64,000 nucleotides of DNA from Duganella sp. 1411 (lineage in GTDB: Bacteria > Pseudomonadota > Gammaproteobacteria > Burkholderiales > Burkholderiaceae_D), in assembly GCF_017833525.1 (NCBI RefSeq), contig NZ_JAFICD010000001.1:372001-436000 (forward strand). Reading direction: 5' to 3'. Numbering within the stretch: the first letter of the stretch is position 1; each line of letters begins with the position of its first letter. Of the stretch, positions 39,819 to 49,007 are shown one piece after another. Below the pieces are notes generated by a model. The model was not told the DNA's origin, did no database searches, and was given only the letters and a program-made list of their open reading frames with translations. The position numbers and the translations under genes are program-made.

Positions 39819-40769
39819 ATGACCGCATCGACCACGCAGCACCCCAATTACGATCGCTTGATTGCCGCCGCGCGCGGAGCGGGGCCGGTGACGGTCGCCG
39901 TCGCCCATCCTTGCGACCACCACGCGTTGGAGGCGGCGCTGCAGGCGGCCGGGATGGGCTTGATTCATCCGATCCTGGTCGGGCCGCAGGCGCGTATCCA
40001 GAAAGCGGCCGACGACGCCGGATTCGACATTTCAGCACTGACTATCATCGACACCCCGCACAGCCACGCGTCGGCGGCGCGCGCGGTCGAGCTGGTGCGC
40101 GAGGGCAAGGCGCAGGCGTTGATGAAGGGCAGCCTGCACACCGATGAACTGATGGGCGCCGTGGTGGCCGCCGACACCGGCCTGCGCACCGCGCGCCGCC
40201 TCAGCCACTGCTTCGTGATGGACGTGCCGGGACGCGCCGAGCCGCTGATCATTACCGACGCCGCCGTCAACATCAACCCCGGGCTGGCCGAGAAGGCCGA
40301 CATCGTGCAAAACGCGATCGACCTGGCGCTGGTGCTGAAGTTCGATCCGGTCAAGGTGGCGATCCTGGCCGCCGTCGAGACGGTGAGCGCGAAGATGCCG
40401 TCCACCATCGACGCGGCGGCCCTGTGCAAGATGGCCGACCGCGGCCAGATCACCGGCGCCATCCTGGACGGCCCGCTGGCGATGGACAATGCCATCGATC
40501 CGGAGGCGGCGGCGATCAAGAACCTGGTGTCGCCGGTGGCCGGGCGCGCCAACGTGCTGATCGCGCCGGATCTGGAAGCCGGCAACATGCTGGCCAAGAG
40601 CCTGACCTTCATGGCCGGCGCCGGCGCGGCCGGCATCGTGCTGGGCGCGCGCGTGCCGATCATCCTGACCAGCCGCGCGGACTCGGTCGAGGCGCGGCTG
40701 GCCTCCTGCGCGGTGGCGGTGCTGCTCGCGCACAGCAAGGCGGCCGTGGCCAGCGCCACCGGAGCTTGA
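39819..40769 (+). CDS. pta: Phosphate acetyl/butyryltransferase
   Basis: A 316-residue enzyme of the PTA_PTB family that exchanges acyl-CoA and acyl phosphate. The start at ATG 39819 follows AGGAG. Family segments include ALMKGSLHTDELMGAVV (about residue 105), GRAEPLIITDAAVNINP (about 140), ITGAILDGPLAMDNAI (about 212) and VLIAPDLEAGNMLAKSLTFMAGA near the C-terminus. It lacks the N-terminal hydratase domain of the bifunctional versions. It is the first gene of an operon with acetate kinase and FabI; whether acetyl or butyryl is preferred is unknown. Confidence 0.88.
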   Translation: MTASTTQHPNYDRLIAAARGAGPVTVAVAHPCDHHALEAALQAAGMGLIHPILVGPQARIQKAADDAGFDISALTIIDTPHSHASAARAVELVREGKAQALMKGSLHTDELMGAVVAADTGLRTARRLSHCFVMDVPGRAEPLIITDAAVNINPGLAEKADIVQNAIDLALVLKFDPVKVAILAAVETVSAKMPSTIDAAALCKMADRGQITGAILDGPLAMDNAIDPEAAAIKNLVSPVAGRANVLIAPDLEAGNMLAKSLTFMAGAGAAGIVLGARVPIILTSRADSVEARLASCAVAVLLAHSKAAVASATGA

Positions 40770-40773
40770 CGCG

Positions 40774-41967
40774 ATGGCGCCCAACGACTGCATCATCGTC
40801 ATCAACGCCGGTTCGTCCAGCATCAAGTTTTCGCTGTTCGACGGCCCGTCGCTGCAGCCGGCGCTGCGTGGAAAAATCGAGAACCTGTACGCCGGCGTCA
40901 CGCGCTTCACCGCCCGGGACGAGCAAGGACGCACGGTCGGCGAGCAAAGCTGGCCCGACGCGCCGATCGACCACCAGGCCGGAATGCGCTTCCTGATCGA
41001 GTTCGCGCGCACGCATCTCGACGGCCGCCGGGTGGTGGCGGTGGGCCACCGCATCGTCCACGGCGGCGTTGCCTACAGCGGCCCGCGGCTGCTCGACGAA
41101 CACGTGGTGGCGGAACTGGACCAACTGGTGCCCCTGGCGCCGCTGCACCTGCCGCACAACCTGGCGCCGGTGCGTTCGATGATGGCGCTGGCGCCCGAGG
41201 TGCCGCAGGTGGGCTGCTTCGATACCGCCTTCCACGTCGGCCAGCCGCCCGAGGCGCAGGCGTTCGCGCTGCCGGCGCGGATCACCGACCTTGGCGTGCG
41301 GCGCTACGGCTTCCACGGCCTGTCCTACGAATATATCGCCAGCCGCCTGCCGCAGGCGGACGCTGGGCTGGCGGCGGCGAAGGTGGTGGCCGCGCACCTG
41401 GGCAACGGCGCCAGCATGTGCGCGATGTCGGCCGGGCGCAGCGTCGCCAGCACGATGGGTTTCACCGCCGTCGACGGCCTGCCGATGGGCACCCGCTGCG
41501 GCGCCCTCGATCCGGGCGTGGTGCTGTACCTGATCGAGGAGCTGGGCATGGACGTGGCGGCGGTCCAGAAGCTGTTGTACCAGGAATCCGGCCTGCTCGG
41601 GGTGTCTGGCATCTCGGCCGACATGCGCACGCTGGAGGCGAGCGCCGACCCGCGCGCCAGGGCCGCCATCGCGCTGATGGTCTATCGCATCGGCCGCGAA
41701 CTCGGTTCGCTGGCGGCCGCGCTGGGCGGGCTCGATGCGCTGGTGTTTTCGGGCGGCATAGGCGAAAACAGCGTCGCGCTGCGCGCCGCCGTGTGCCGCG
41801 GCGCCGCCTGGCTGGGCGTGCGGCTCGACGCGGCGGCCAACGAGGCCAACCCGCGCGGCGTGGCCCGCATCAGCGCCGCCGACAGCAAGGTCGCGGTGTG
41901 GGTGGTGCCGGCCAACGAGGAGTTGATGATCGCCCGCCACACGCTGGCGATGCTGGAGGATCTATGA
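40774..41967 (+). CDS. ackA: Acetate/propionate family kinase
   Basis: A 397-residue kinase that converts acyl phosphate and ADP to the acid and ATP, or the reverse. It has IVINAGSSSIKFSLFD (residues 5-20), GHRIVHGG (about 91), FDTAFH (about 150), YGFHGLSYEYI, HLGNGASMCA (about 208) and GGIGENS near residue 325, all intact. It follows the transacylase by four bases and its stop overlaps the FabI start (ATGA). With its partner it links an acyl-CoA pool to ATP. Confidence 0.92.
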   Translation: MAPNDCIIVINAGSSSIKFSLFDGPSLQPALRGKIENLYAGVTRFTARDEQGRTVGEQSWPDAPIDHQAGMRFLIEFARTHLDGRRVVAVGHRIVHGGVAYSGPRLLDEHVVAELDQLVPLAPLHLPHNLAPVRSMMALAPEVPQVGCFDTAFHVGQPPEAQAFALPARITDLGVRRYGFHGLSYEYIASRLPQADAGLAAAKVVAAHLGNGASMCAMSAGRSVASTMGFTAVDGLPMGTRCGALDPGVVLYLIEELGMDVAAVQKLLYQESGLLGVSGISADMRTLEASADPRARAAIALMVYRIGRELGSLAAALGGLDALVFSGGIGENSVALRAAVCRGAAWLGVRLDAAANEANPRGVARISAADSKVAVWVVPANEELMIARHTLAMLEDL

Positions 41968-42740
41968 ATACTGAGACTGTTTTCCCGATTTTGGCGGGCA
42001 AGCGCGCGTTGGTGGTCGGCGTGGCCAACGAGCACTCGATCGCCTGGGGTTGCGCGCTGGCGTTCCGCAAGGCGGGCGCCGACGTCGTGCTGACCTATCT
42101 TAACGATAAGGCCAAGCCGCATGTGGCGCCGCTGGCGGCGCAAATCGATGCCCGCTTGCTGCCGCTGGATGTGACCCAGCCCGGGCAACTGGAGGCGTTG
42201 TTTGCGACGCTGTCGGCCGAAGGCAAGCTCGATGTCCTGGTCCATTCGATCGCTTTCGCGCCCAAGGCGGATCTGCAGGGCGGTTTGCTCGATTGTTCGC
42301 TCGACGGCTTTTTGCAGGCGATGGATGTGTCCTGCCATTCGTTCGTGCGGATGGCGAAGCTGGCGGCGCCGTTGATGACCGATGGCGGCACCCTGTTCGC
42401 GATGAGCTATCACGGCGCCGACAAGGTGGTGCCGAACTATAACGTCATGGGGCCGGTGAAGGCGGCGCTGGAGGCGTCATGCCGCTATCTGGCCTACGAA
42501 CTGGGGCCGCGCGGCATCCGCGTGCACGCCATGTCGCCCGGACCGCTGCGCACGCGGGCAGCCTCCGGCCTGAAGGATTTCGACCGCCTGCTCAACGACG
42601 CGGCCGCGCGGGCGCCGCTGGGGGAATTGATCGACATCGACGATGTCGGCGCGACCTGCGCTTTTCTGGCCTCGCCATACGCCCATCGGCTCACCGGCGG
42701 CACCGTGTACGTGGACGGCGGCTTGAATATCCTGGCCTGA
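41964..42740 (+). CDS. fabI: Enoyl-[acyl-carrier-protein] reductase, FabI-like
   Basis: A 258-residue SDR enzyme. It has the NAD-binding start KRALVVGVANEHSIAWG (residues 13-29), HSIAFAPKADLQGG (about 91), SYHGADKVVPNYNVMGPVKAALE with the FabI Tyr-x6-Lys pair, SPGPLRTRAASGLKDF and GGTVYVDGGLNI. It reduces trans-2-enoyl thioesters in fatty-acid elongation. The coupling to phosphotransacetylase and acetate kinase is unlike a fatty-acid synthesis operon, so it is likely a second, specialised FabI. The ATG at 41964 overlaps the kinase stop. Confidence 0.88.
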   Translation: MNTETVFPILAGKRALVVGVANEHSIAWGCALAFRKAGADVVLTYLNDKAKPHVAPLAAQIDARLLPLDVTQPGQLEALFATLSAEGKLDVLVHSIAFAPKADLQGGLLDCSLDGFLQAMDVSCHSFVRMAKLAAPLMTDGGTLFAMSYHGADKVVPNYNVMGPVKAALEASCRYLAYELGPRGIRVHAMSPGPLRTRAASGLKDFDRLLNDAAARAPLGELIDIDDVGATCAFLASPYAHRLTGGTVYVDGGLNILA

Positions 42741-42749
42741 CGGCGCGAG

Positions 42750-44423
42750 CTAGGCCTCCAGCGCGCGCCGCGCCAGGAACGCGTGGATCTGCGCCACCAC
42801 GGCGGCGCCTTCGCCGACGGCGGCGGCCACCCGCTTGGTCGAGTTGGCGCGCACGTCGCCGATCGCGAACACGCCCGGCACGCTGGTCTCCAGGCTGGCC
42901 CGGGGGCTTTCGAGCGAGCAGCCCGGCGCGTCGTAGCCGGTCAGGATGAAGCCCTTGGCGTCGACCTGCACGCCGCAGTCGTCCAGCCAGCCGGTGTTGG
43001 GATCGGCGCCGATGAACAGGAACAGGCGGCGCACGTCGTAGTCGGTTTCCACCCCGCCGCGGTTGTCGCGCACGCGCACCTGCCGCAGTCCATCCTCGTC
43101 GCCGCCCTCCAGCGCGACGATCTCCGAGTGGGTGTGCAGCACGATATTCGGCGTCGCCTCGATGCGCTCGATCAGATAGCTCGACATGGTCGACGCCAGG
43201 CTGTCCCTGCGGATCAACATATGCACCCTGGAGGCGAAGCCGGACAGGAACACCGCCGCCTGGCCGGCCGAATTGCCGCCGCCGACCAAAACCACCTCCT
43301 CGCTGGCGCATAGTTTGGCCTCCAGCGGCGAGGCCCAGTAGTACACGCCCTTGCCCTCGAATTGCGTCAGGTTGGCCAGGGAAGGGCGGCGGTAGCGCGC
43401 GCCGCACGACAGCACCACGGTGTGCGCTTGCAGCCGTTGCAGGCTGCCGCACATTTCCACTTGCAGCGGATGGCTGTCGCACAGCAGACGTCCCGCCGGC
43501 GCCGGTATCGCCAGTTCGACGCCGAATTTACGCGACTGCACGTAGGCGCGGCCGGCCAGCGCACGCCCGGATATCCCGGTCGGGAAGCCCAGGTAGTTCT
43601 CGATCCGCGCGCTGGCGGCGGCCTGGCCGCCGTACGCCCGCGTCTCCAGCGCCAGCACCGACAAGCCCTCCGAGGCCGCGTACACCGCCGTCGCCAGTCC
43701 GGCCGGGCCGGCGCCGACGACGATCACGTCCCACACCTGATTGGAGTTCAGCTCCGGCAGCGTGCCGAGACAGCGCCCCAGCTCCACCGTCGACGGATTT
43801 CTCCGCACGCTGCCGTCCGGGCACACCACCAGCGGCAGGTCCCCGGGTGGCGGCTGGTAGCGGTCGCACAGCGCGCGCGCCTGCTCGTTGTTTTGCGGGT
43901 CCAGCACCTTGTTCGGGATGGCGTTGCTGTTCAACCAGCCCTGCAGCGCGTGCACGCGCGGATGGCCCGGTGTTGCAATCAGCACGACGCCGCTGGCGCC
44001 GTTTTCCATCAATTCGACGCGCCGCAATATGAAGGCGCGCACGATCCGTTCGCCAAGTTCGGCCTCCGCCACCAGCAGCGCGCGCAGCGATTGCGTGGTC
44101 AGCACCAGCACCTCGACCGCGCCGATCGCGTGGCCGTTGACCAGCGACGGCGCGTTAGACAACTGGCTCATTTCGCCGGCGAATTCGCCCGGCAGATGCT
44201 CGGTGATCAGCGAGGTGTTGCCCAAGCCGTCATAGCGGCTGATGCGGATTTTCCCGCTCAGCAGAACGAACAGGCCGAAGGTGCCGCGGCCCGCTTCGAA
44301 CAGCATTTCGCCGTCGCGGTAGCAGGCGCGCGCGCCGAAGCGTTCGATGCGCCTGATCTCGGCGGCGTCGAGTTTGGGAAGCGCCTGGCCGGCGCGCGAT
44401 TGGAAGGTGTCGTGGGTCGTCAT
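42750..44423 (-). CDS. cNMP-binding domain fused to a thioredoxin-reductase-like flavoprotein
   Basis: A 557-residue protein with three parts: a cyclic nucleotide-binding beta roll (about residues 20-140), a glutaredoxin/thioredoxin-like domain (about 150-235, VVLIATPGHPRVHALQGWLNSNAIPNKVL) and a FAD/NAD(P) reductase (about 243-557) with VVGAGPAGLATAVYAASEG, VVLVGGGNSAGQAAVFLSG and GVFAIGDVRANSTKRVAAAVGEG. The active-site CxxC of thioredoxin reductase is absent; its place reads GKGVYYWASPLEAKLC. It therefore cannot reduce thioredoxin in the usual way. I take the ATG at 44423; a GTG lies two codons upstream. Confidence 0.82.
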   Translation of the reverse strand: MTTHDTFQSRAGQALPKLDAAEIRRIERFGARACYRDGEMLFEAGRGTFGLFVLLSGKIRISRYDGLGNTSLITEHLPGEFAGEMSQLSNAPSLVNGHAIGAVEVLVLTTQSLRALLVAEAELGERIVRAFILRRVELMENGASGVVLIATPGHPRVHALQGWLNSNAIPNKVLDPQNNEQARALCDRYQPPPGDLPLVVCPDGSVRRNPSTVELGRCLGTLPELNSNQVWDVIVVGAGPAGLATAVYAASEGLSVLALETRAYGGQAAASARIENYLGFPTGISGRALAGRAYVQSRKFGVELAIPAPAGRLLCDSHPLQVEMCGSLQRLQAHTVVLSCGARYRRPSLANLTQFEGKGVYYWASPLEAKLCASEEVVLVGGGNSAGQAAVFLSGFASRVHMLIRRDSLASTMSSYLIERIEATPNIVLHTHSEIVALEGGDEDGLRQVRVRDNRGGVETDYDVRRLFLFIGADPNTGWLDDCGVQVDAKGFILTGYDAPGCSLESPRASLETSVPGVFAIGDVRANSTKRVAAAVGEGAAVVAQIHAFLARRALEA

Positions 44424-44605
44424 GGTCACAGTCTAACGCGATTAAATGCTGCACTGCCAGATTCTAAAGGAAGAGCGGGCGGTGATCATCATTGTGATTC
44501 TTTGAGCGGGCGATGATTTTTATGCGCAAGTGACTACTAGAATGCGATCACAAGCTGATCATAAAACACCGGCCGGATCCACGGCCGAGAAGACGGGAGA
44601 CCCAA

Positions 44606-47600
44606 GTGAGTATCGTGAACAAGCATTCGAATCAAACCGGCAGCCGCACCACCCAGCGTGTCATCGTAGCGGCGGTCGCCTCGGCCGTCGCCTCCATCCT
44701 GGCCAGTAACGCCGCCATGGCGCAATCGGCGGAGGCGCCCGCGCCGGCTTCGCAGCCAACTTCGCAGCCAACCTCGCAGCCGGCCGCCGTGCCGCGCGCT
44801 CCGGACGATGCGGCGCCCGCCGTCGTCACGGTGGTGGGCACGCGCAAATCGGTGGCGTCGGCGATCGACCGCAAGATCCGCAACTCCACCGTCTCCGACT
44901 CGCTGGTGGCCGAGGACATCAACCAGTTCCCGGACAAGAACGTCGGCGAGGCGCTCTCGCGCATCACCGGCGTGCAGCTCACGCGCGACTTCGGCGAAGG
45001 CTCGCAGATCTCCATCCGCGGCGTCGAGCCGAATCTGAACCGGGTCGAGGTCAACGGCATGTCGGTGCTTGGGACCAACGGCGGCGCCGGGCGTGGCGCC
45101 GAGCTGCGCGAGCTGGCCTCGGAGCTGATCTCCTCGATCGACGTCTACAAGGGCAGCACCGCCGACCTGACCGAGGGTGGCGTCGGCGGCACCGTGGTGA
45201 TCACCACCCGCAAGCCGCTCGACTTCAAGAAGTTCACGATGGCCGGCACGCTGTCGGGCGAACAGGCGTCGAGCCGTGGCGGCGTGCAGCCGCGCGCCAG
45301 CCTGCTGATCGCCGACCAGTTCCTCGACGGCCGCCTCGGGCTGATGGCCAACGTGGTCTACGACGACGTGCGCACCCGCAACGACTACACGCGCAACACC
45401 AGTTGGCGCTTCCTGCGCGACTGGGACTTCTCGCCGGAGAAGACCGTCGTCTCGCGCGACCCGATGGTGGCGGGGATTTCCTCCGTCGCCGGCTGCTCGT
45501 CGTCCGCCTTGACGGCCGCGCAGAAGACCGCCTGTAACTCGCAGTGGTACGACTATTCGCCGGGTGTGCCGCGTTACGGCATCTGGACCCGCGACCATAA
45601 ACGCTCCTCGGCGGAACTGACGGCGCAGTACAAATTCAGCAACGAGCTGAAAGCGTATGTCAGCTATCAGGGCAACCGGCAGGACCAGCGCCTCAACGAC
45701 CGTAATTTCGGCACCGAGTTCGGCGCGGTGGAGCGCCTGGCCAATGCCGGCGTCGCACCGACCTACAGCGCCAAGGGTGTGCCTACCGGCGGCAGCTGCG
45801 TCGCGGCGCCGACCAACGCCACGCCGGCCGGCATGACCGTCACCAATCACTACGTCACCGATTACACGGTGGGTAACTGCACTTATGTCGCTGGTCAGGG
45901 CGCCCAGGGCGCCTTCAGCACCTCGGCGCGCGATTTCGATCTGAAGATCGATTCCAGATACGTCAGCTCCGGTTTCACCTATAAAAAGGGCCCGCTGGAG
46001 GTCGAGGGGCTGGCCGGCACCTCGCGCTCGAACTACCACAACGAGACCAACAGCATCGTGTTGACCCAGAACGCGCCGGGCCTGAAGGTCTCGCTCGACA
46101 AGCAGGGCATGCCACACTTCACCTTCCCGCAAGGTTATTCGCCCGACGACAGCAGCTCCTATGTGCGCGCCGAGCTGCAGTACCGGCCCTACGAAACCAA
46201 GAACGACGAAGACCAGGCCAAGCTCGATTTCAAGTACCGGCTGTCGACGCCATTCTTCAGCAAGGTCTGGTTCGGCGTCCAGGCGCGCAAGGCGTCGGCC
46301 CAGCAGTATAAAGGCGACCCCTATAAGCTCAGTAGCGGCGCCGACCCGGTTAGCACGGCGGATGACATCAACGTCGGCGGGGCCAACGCGAACCAGACCC
46401 TTACCTATGATCCGAACAACAAGACGGGTGTGATTCGCGCGCCCGATATCATCAGCGCCGTTAATGCGCCCAGTTCAAGCGGCTACCTGAGTGCCGCCCA
46501 GATGGCGCAGTTGGTCGACGCCGTGCGAGGCCGCTCGCCGGGAACCTTCTTCAGTGGCTACGACAAGGTTAGCAACATCCCGAGCAGCTGGATGGCGCCG
46601 GTCTACAGCCAGGCGGCGCAATTCTTCGCTCCCTCCAAGTTCAACTTCGACACCATTTACAACGGCTTGGGCACCGACGGCAACATGCACCCGCAAGTGC
46701 CGGCATATAAGGTCGAAGAGCGTATCAGGTCGGCCTATCTGCGCGTCGACTTCGACACCGAACTGTATAGCCACCAGGTCTGGGGTAACGTGGGCGTGCG
46801 CTATACCGGCACGCGTGACAAGTCCACCGGCTCGCAGACCTATGGCGTGCGCATGGCCAACCCCAGTAGCGGCAGCGGCTATTCCGACTACCTGTTCGGC
46901 ACCAGCATCGCCTCGGTCGAGAATACCTACCACGACTACCTGCCTAGCCTGAACGTCATGGGTTGGGTGGTGCCGGACCAGTTCATGGTGCGATTCGGAC
47001 TGTCCAAGGTGATGTCGCGCCCCAGTGTCGACCTGCTGGTGCCTAACGCCCGCTGCATCCGCGGCAGCGGTCTGGCGGTGTTCGGCGGCGACGGCGACGA
47101 CGATTGCACCGCCGGCAATCCGGACCTGAAGCCATTCCGCGCCAAGAATACGGATTTGAGCTTCGAATATTATCCAAGCGCCGACAGCCAGGTGAGCGTG
47201 GGTTTGTTCAAGAAGGATATTGAGAGCTACATCCTGGAGAAGCAGATCGTCAAAGGCGTGGACCTGTTCAAGAATGGTGAACGGTTCGACGTCACGCAGG
47301 CGATCAATGGCAAGGGCGCCACCACCAAGGGGATCGAACTGACGGCGCGCACAGCCTTCACCTTCCTGCCAGGCTGGCTCGGTGGTTTCGGCGGCGACGC
47401 CAACTACACCCGCATGACGTACAAATACGCGCCGGGGACCGAGCGCCTGAACATCCTGGACGGCACGGTGCTGCCGTATGCCGGACTGTCGAAAAACAGC
47501 TACAACGTCGCGCTGTGGTATGACCTGGGGAAAATCAACGCACGTCTCGCCTACAATTACCGCGACCGGTTCTACACGGGTAGCAATGACGTTTCGGGCA

Positions 47601-47797
47601 ATCCCAACTTCCAGGAGAAGACCGGTTTCCTCGACGCCAAGTTCCAATATCGCTACAATGACAACATCACGTTCTCCCTCGAAGGTAAGAACTTGACCGA
47701 CCAGGCGCAGACCACCGACGCCGGCGACACGTTCCGCGTGAACGAGTTGGCATGGTCCGGTCGTCGTTACTTCTTCAGTGTATCGATCAAAAACTAA
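44606..47797 (+). CDS. TonB-dependent receptor (likely pectic oligosaccharide uptake)
   Basis: A 1063-residue outer-membrane receptor starting at GTG 44606 after GGGAGA. A signal peptide (VIVAAVASAVASILASNAAMA, cleaved near AMA-QS) is followed by a short low-complexity linker (ASQPTSQPTSQP, from a 12-bp DNA repeat), a plug domain (about 90-215: VSDSLVAEDINQFPDKNVGEALSRITGVQLTRD... SISSIDVYKG-type motif SSIDVYKGS), and a 22-strand barrel ending in YFFSVSIKN. The plug style is that of carbohydrate receptors in proteobacteria. The next gene is a GH43, and rha genes follow, so rhamnogalacturonan or arabinan fragments are the likely ligand. Confidence 0.85.
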   Translation: MSIVNKHSNQTGSRTTQRVIVAAVASAVASILASNAAMAQSAEAPAPASQPTSQPTSQPAAVPRAPDDAAPAVVTVVGTRKSVASAIDRKIRNSTVSDSLVAEDINQFPDKNVGEALSRITGVQLTRDFGEGSQISIRGVEPNLNRVEVNGMSVLGTNGGAGRGAELRELASELISSIDVYKGSTADLTEGGVGGTVVITTRKPLDFKKFTMAGTLSGEQASSRGGVQPRASLLIADQFLDGRLGLMANVVYDDVRTRNDYTRNTSWRFLRDWDFSPEKTVVSRDPMVAGISSVAGCSSSALTAAQKTACNSQWYDYSPGVPRYGIWTRDHKRSSAELTAQYKFSNELKAYVSYQGNRQDQRLNDRNFGTEFGAVERLANAGVAPTYSAKGVPTGGSCVAAPTNATPAGMTVTNHYVTDYTVGNCTYVAGQGAQGAFSTSARDFDLKIDSRYVSSGFTYKKGPLEVEGLAGTSRSNYHNETNSIVLTQNAPGLKVSLDKQGMPHFTFPQGYSPDDSSSYVRAELQYRPYETKNDEDQAKLDFKYRLSTPFFSKVWFGVQARKASAQQYKGDPYKLSSGADPVSTADDINVGGANANQTLTYDPNNKTGVIRAPDIISAVNAPSSSGYLSAAQMAQLVDAVRGRSPGTFFSGYDKVSNIPSSWMAPVYSQAAQFFAPSKFNFDTIYNGLGTDGNMHPQVPAYKVEERIRSAYLRVDFDTELYSHQVWGNVGVRYTGTRDKSTGSQTYGVRMANPSSGSGYSDYLFGTSIASVENTYHDYLPSLNVMGWVVPDQFMVRFGLSKVMSRPSVDLLVPNARCIRGSGLAVFGGDGDDDCTAGNPDLKPFRAKNTDLSFEYYPSADSQVSVGLFKKDIESYILEKQIVKGVDLFKNGERFDVTQAINGKGATTKGIELTARTAFTFLPGWLGGFGGDANYTRMTYKYAPGTERLNILDGTVLPYAGLSKNSYNVALWYDLGKINARLAYNYRDRFYTGSNDVSGNPNFQEKTGFLDAKFQYRYNDNITFSLEGKNLTDQAQTTDAGDTFRVNELAWSGRRYFFSVSIKN

Positions 47798-47805
47798 GGG
47801 CACCC

Positions 47806-48831
47806 ATGGCGCAAGCGTTTATTGCGCGCGGACTGAGAACGGCGGCCTACATGGCCGCTGTTTTTTCGTTCGCGCTCGTCGCATCGGCGGCGGAACCGGT
47901 ATTCAACAACCCGCTGGTCAAGCAGCGGGCCGACCCGCAGGTCGCGCTGCACAGCGACGGCTACTACTACTTTACGGCCACGGTGCCGGAGTACGACCGC
48001 ATCGAACTGCGGCGAGCGCGCTCGCTCAACGACCTTGGACGGGCCGAGGCCAAGGTGGTGTGGCGCAAGCATGCCAGCGGCATCATGGGCGCGCACATCT
48101 GGGCGCCGGAGATGCACCACATCGACGGCAAATGGTATATCTACTTCACCGCCGGGCGAGCCGACAAGATCTGGGAGATCCGCCTGTACGTGCTGGAAAA
48201 CAGCTCGCCGAATCCTCTGGAAGGCGAATGGAAGGAGCTGGGGCAGCTCAAGACGGGCTGGGAATCGTTCGCGCTCGACGCCACCACCTTTGCGCTCAAT
48301 GGCAAGCGCTATTTGCTATGGACCCAGGTCGCGCCGGAAGCGGCCTCGCACGCCACCAACATCTACATCGCCGCGATGGACACGCCGTGGTCGATCAAAG
48401 GGCCGGCGGTGATGTTGACCAAGCCGGAATATGATTGGGAGAAGGTCAAGTACGCGGTCAACGAGGCGCCGGCGGCGCTGGTGAAAAACGGCCGGGTGTT
48501 CGTCACCTACTCGGTCAGCGCGACGGACGCCAACTACGCGTTGGGATTGTTGACGGCGCCGGCGAACGGGGACCTGCTCAAGCCGGGCACCTGGAGCAAG
48601 TCGCCGAAGCCGGTATTCGCCACCAGCGAAGCGAATGGCCAGTACGGGCCGGGGCACAACTCGTTCACGACCACGCCGGACGGCAAGACCGATATACTGG
48701 TCTACCACGCGCGCAATTACCGCGACATCGTCGGCGACTCCTTGAACGATCCGAACCGCCACACGCGCGCGCAAGTGCTGCATTGGAACGCCGACGGCAC
48801 GCCGGATTTTGGCGAGCCGGTAGCCGATTGA
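47806..48831 (+). CDS. Glycoside hydrolase family 43 enzyme
   Basis: A 341-residue five-bladed propeller hydrolase with a Sec signal peptide (AAYMAAVFSFALVASAA, cleaved near ASA-AE). Family residues are the Asp of RADPQVALHSDGYYYFTAT (about residue 43), the Asp of FALDATTF (about 165) and the Glu of VNEAPAALVKNGRVFVTYS (about 225). GH43 enzymes mostly cut alpha-L-arabinofuranosides or xylosides, which decorate rhamnogalacturonan. It starts eight bases after the receptor gene, behind AAGGG, so both are one unit. Confidence 0.85.
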   Translation: MAQAFIARGLRTAAYMAAVFSFALVASAAEPVFNNPLVKQRADPQVALHSDGYYYFTATVPEYDRIELRRARSLNDLGRAEAKVVWRKHASGIMGAHIWAPEMHHIDGKWYIYFTAGRADKIWEIRLYVLENSSPNPLEGEWKELGQLKTGWESFALDATTFALNGKRYLLWTQVAPEAASHATNIYIAAMDTPWSIKGPAVMLTKPEYDWEKVKYAVNEAPAALVKNGRVFVTYSVSATDANYALGLLTAPANGDLLKPGTWSKSPKPVFATSEANGQYGPGHNSFTTTPDGKTDILVYHARNYRDIVGDSLNDPNRHTRAQVLHWNADGTPDFGEPVAD

Positions 48832-48841
48832 CCACTGTTCC

Positions 48842-49007
48842 ACGTAGGGCGGATTAGGCGGAACGCCGTAATCCGCCATCTATGAGCCGCCGACGGCGCA
48901 TGCATGGCGGATTACGCTACGCTCTTAAGGCCTACCGGTCAGGTAGGCCGCTTCTTCGATGGGCCCAGGGGCGGTTAGCGGGCCTCGCCCGCTAATCCGC
49001 CCTACGT
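48842..49007. repeat. Dispersed palindromic repeat, copy C (interrupted, 166 bp)
   Basis: It has the same 15-bp terminal inverted repeats as copy B (48842-48856 and 48993-49007) and the same inner pair (48869-48881; 48902-48914 with two changes). After the inner pair about 70 bp extra is inserted, containing its own hairpin GGCCTACC / GGTAGGCC (48929-48936, 48942-48949). Its right end forms the last 16 bases of the rhaK reading frame. It separates the convergent GH43 and rhaK genes. Confidence 0.85.

Noticed and set aside
44430..44605. Partial palindromes (TGATCATCATTGTGATTC, GATCACAAGCTGATC) upstream of the TonB receptor, possible CRP or RhaR sites
   Set aside because: Neither fits TGTGA-N6-TCACA or the 18-bp rha motif well enough, so no site is called.
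44745..44790. 12-bp repeats (ACTTCGCAGCCA) at the start of the receptor gene, considered as a mobile or regulatory repeat
   Set aside because: They are in frame and encode a Ser-Gln-Pro-Thr linker after the signal peptide, an ordinary low-complexity spacer.
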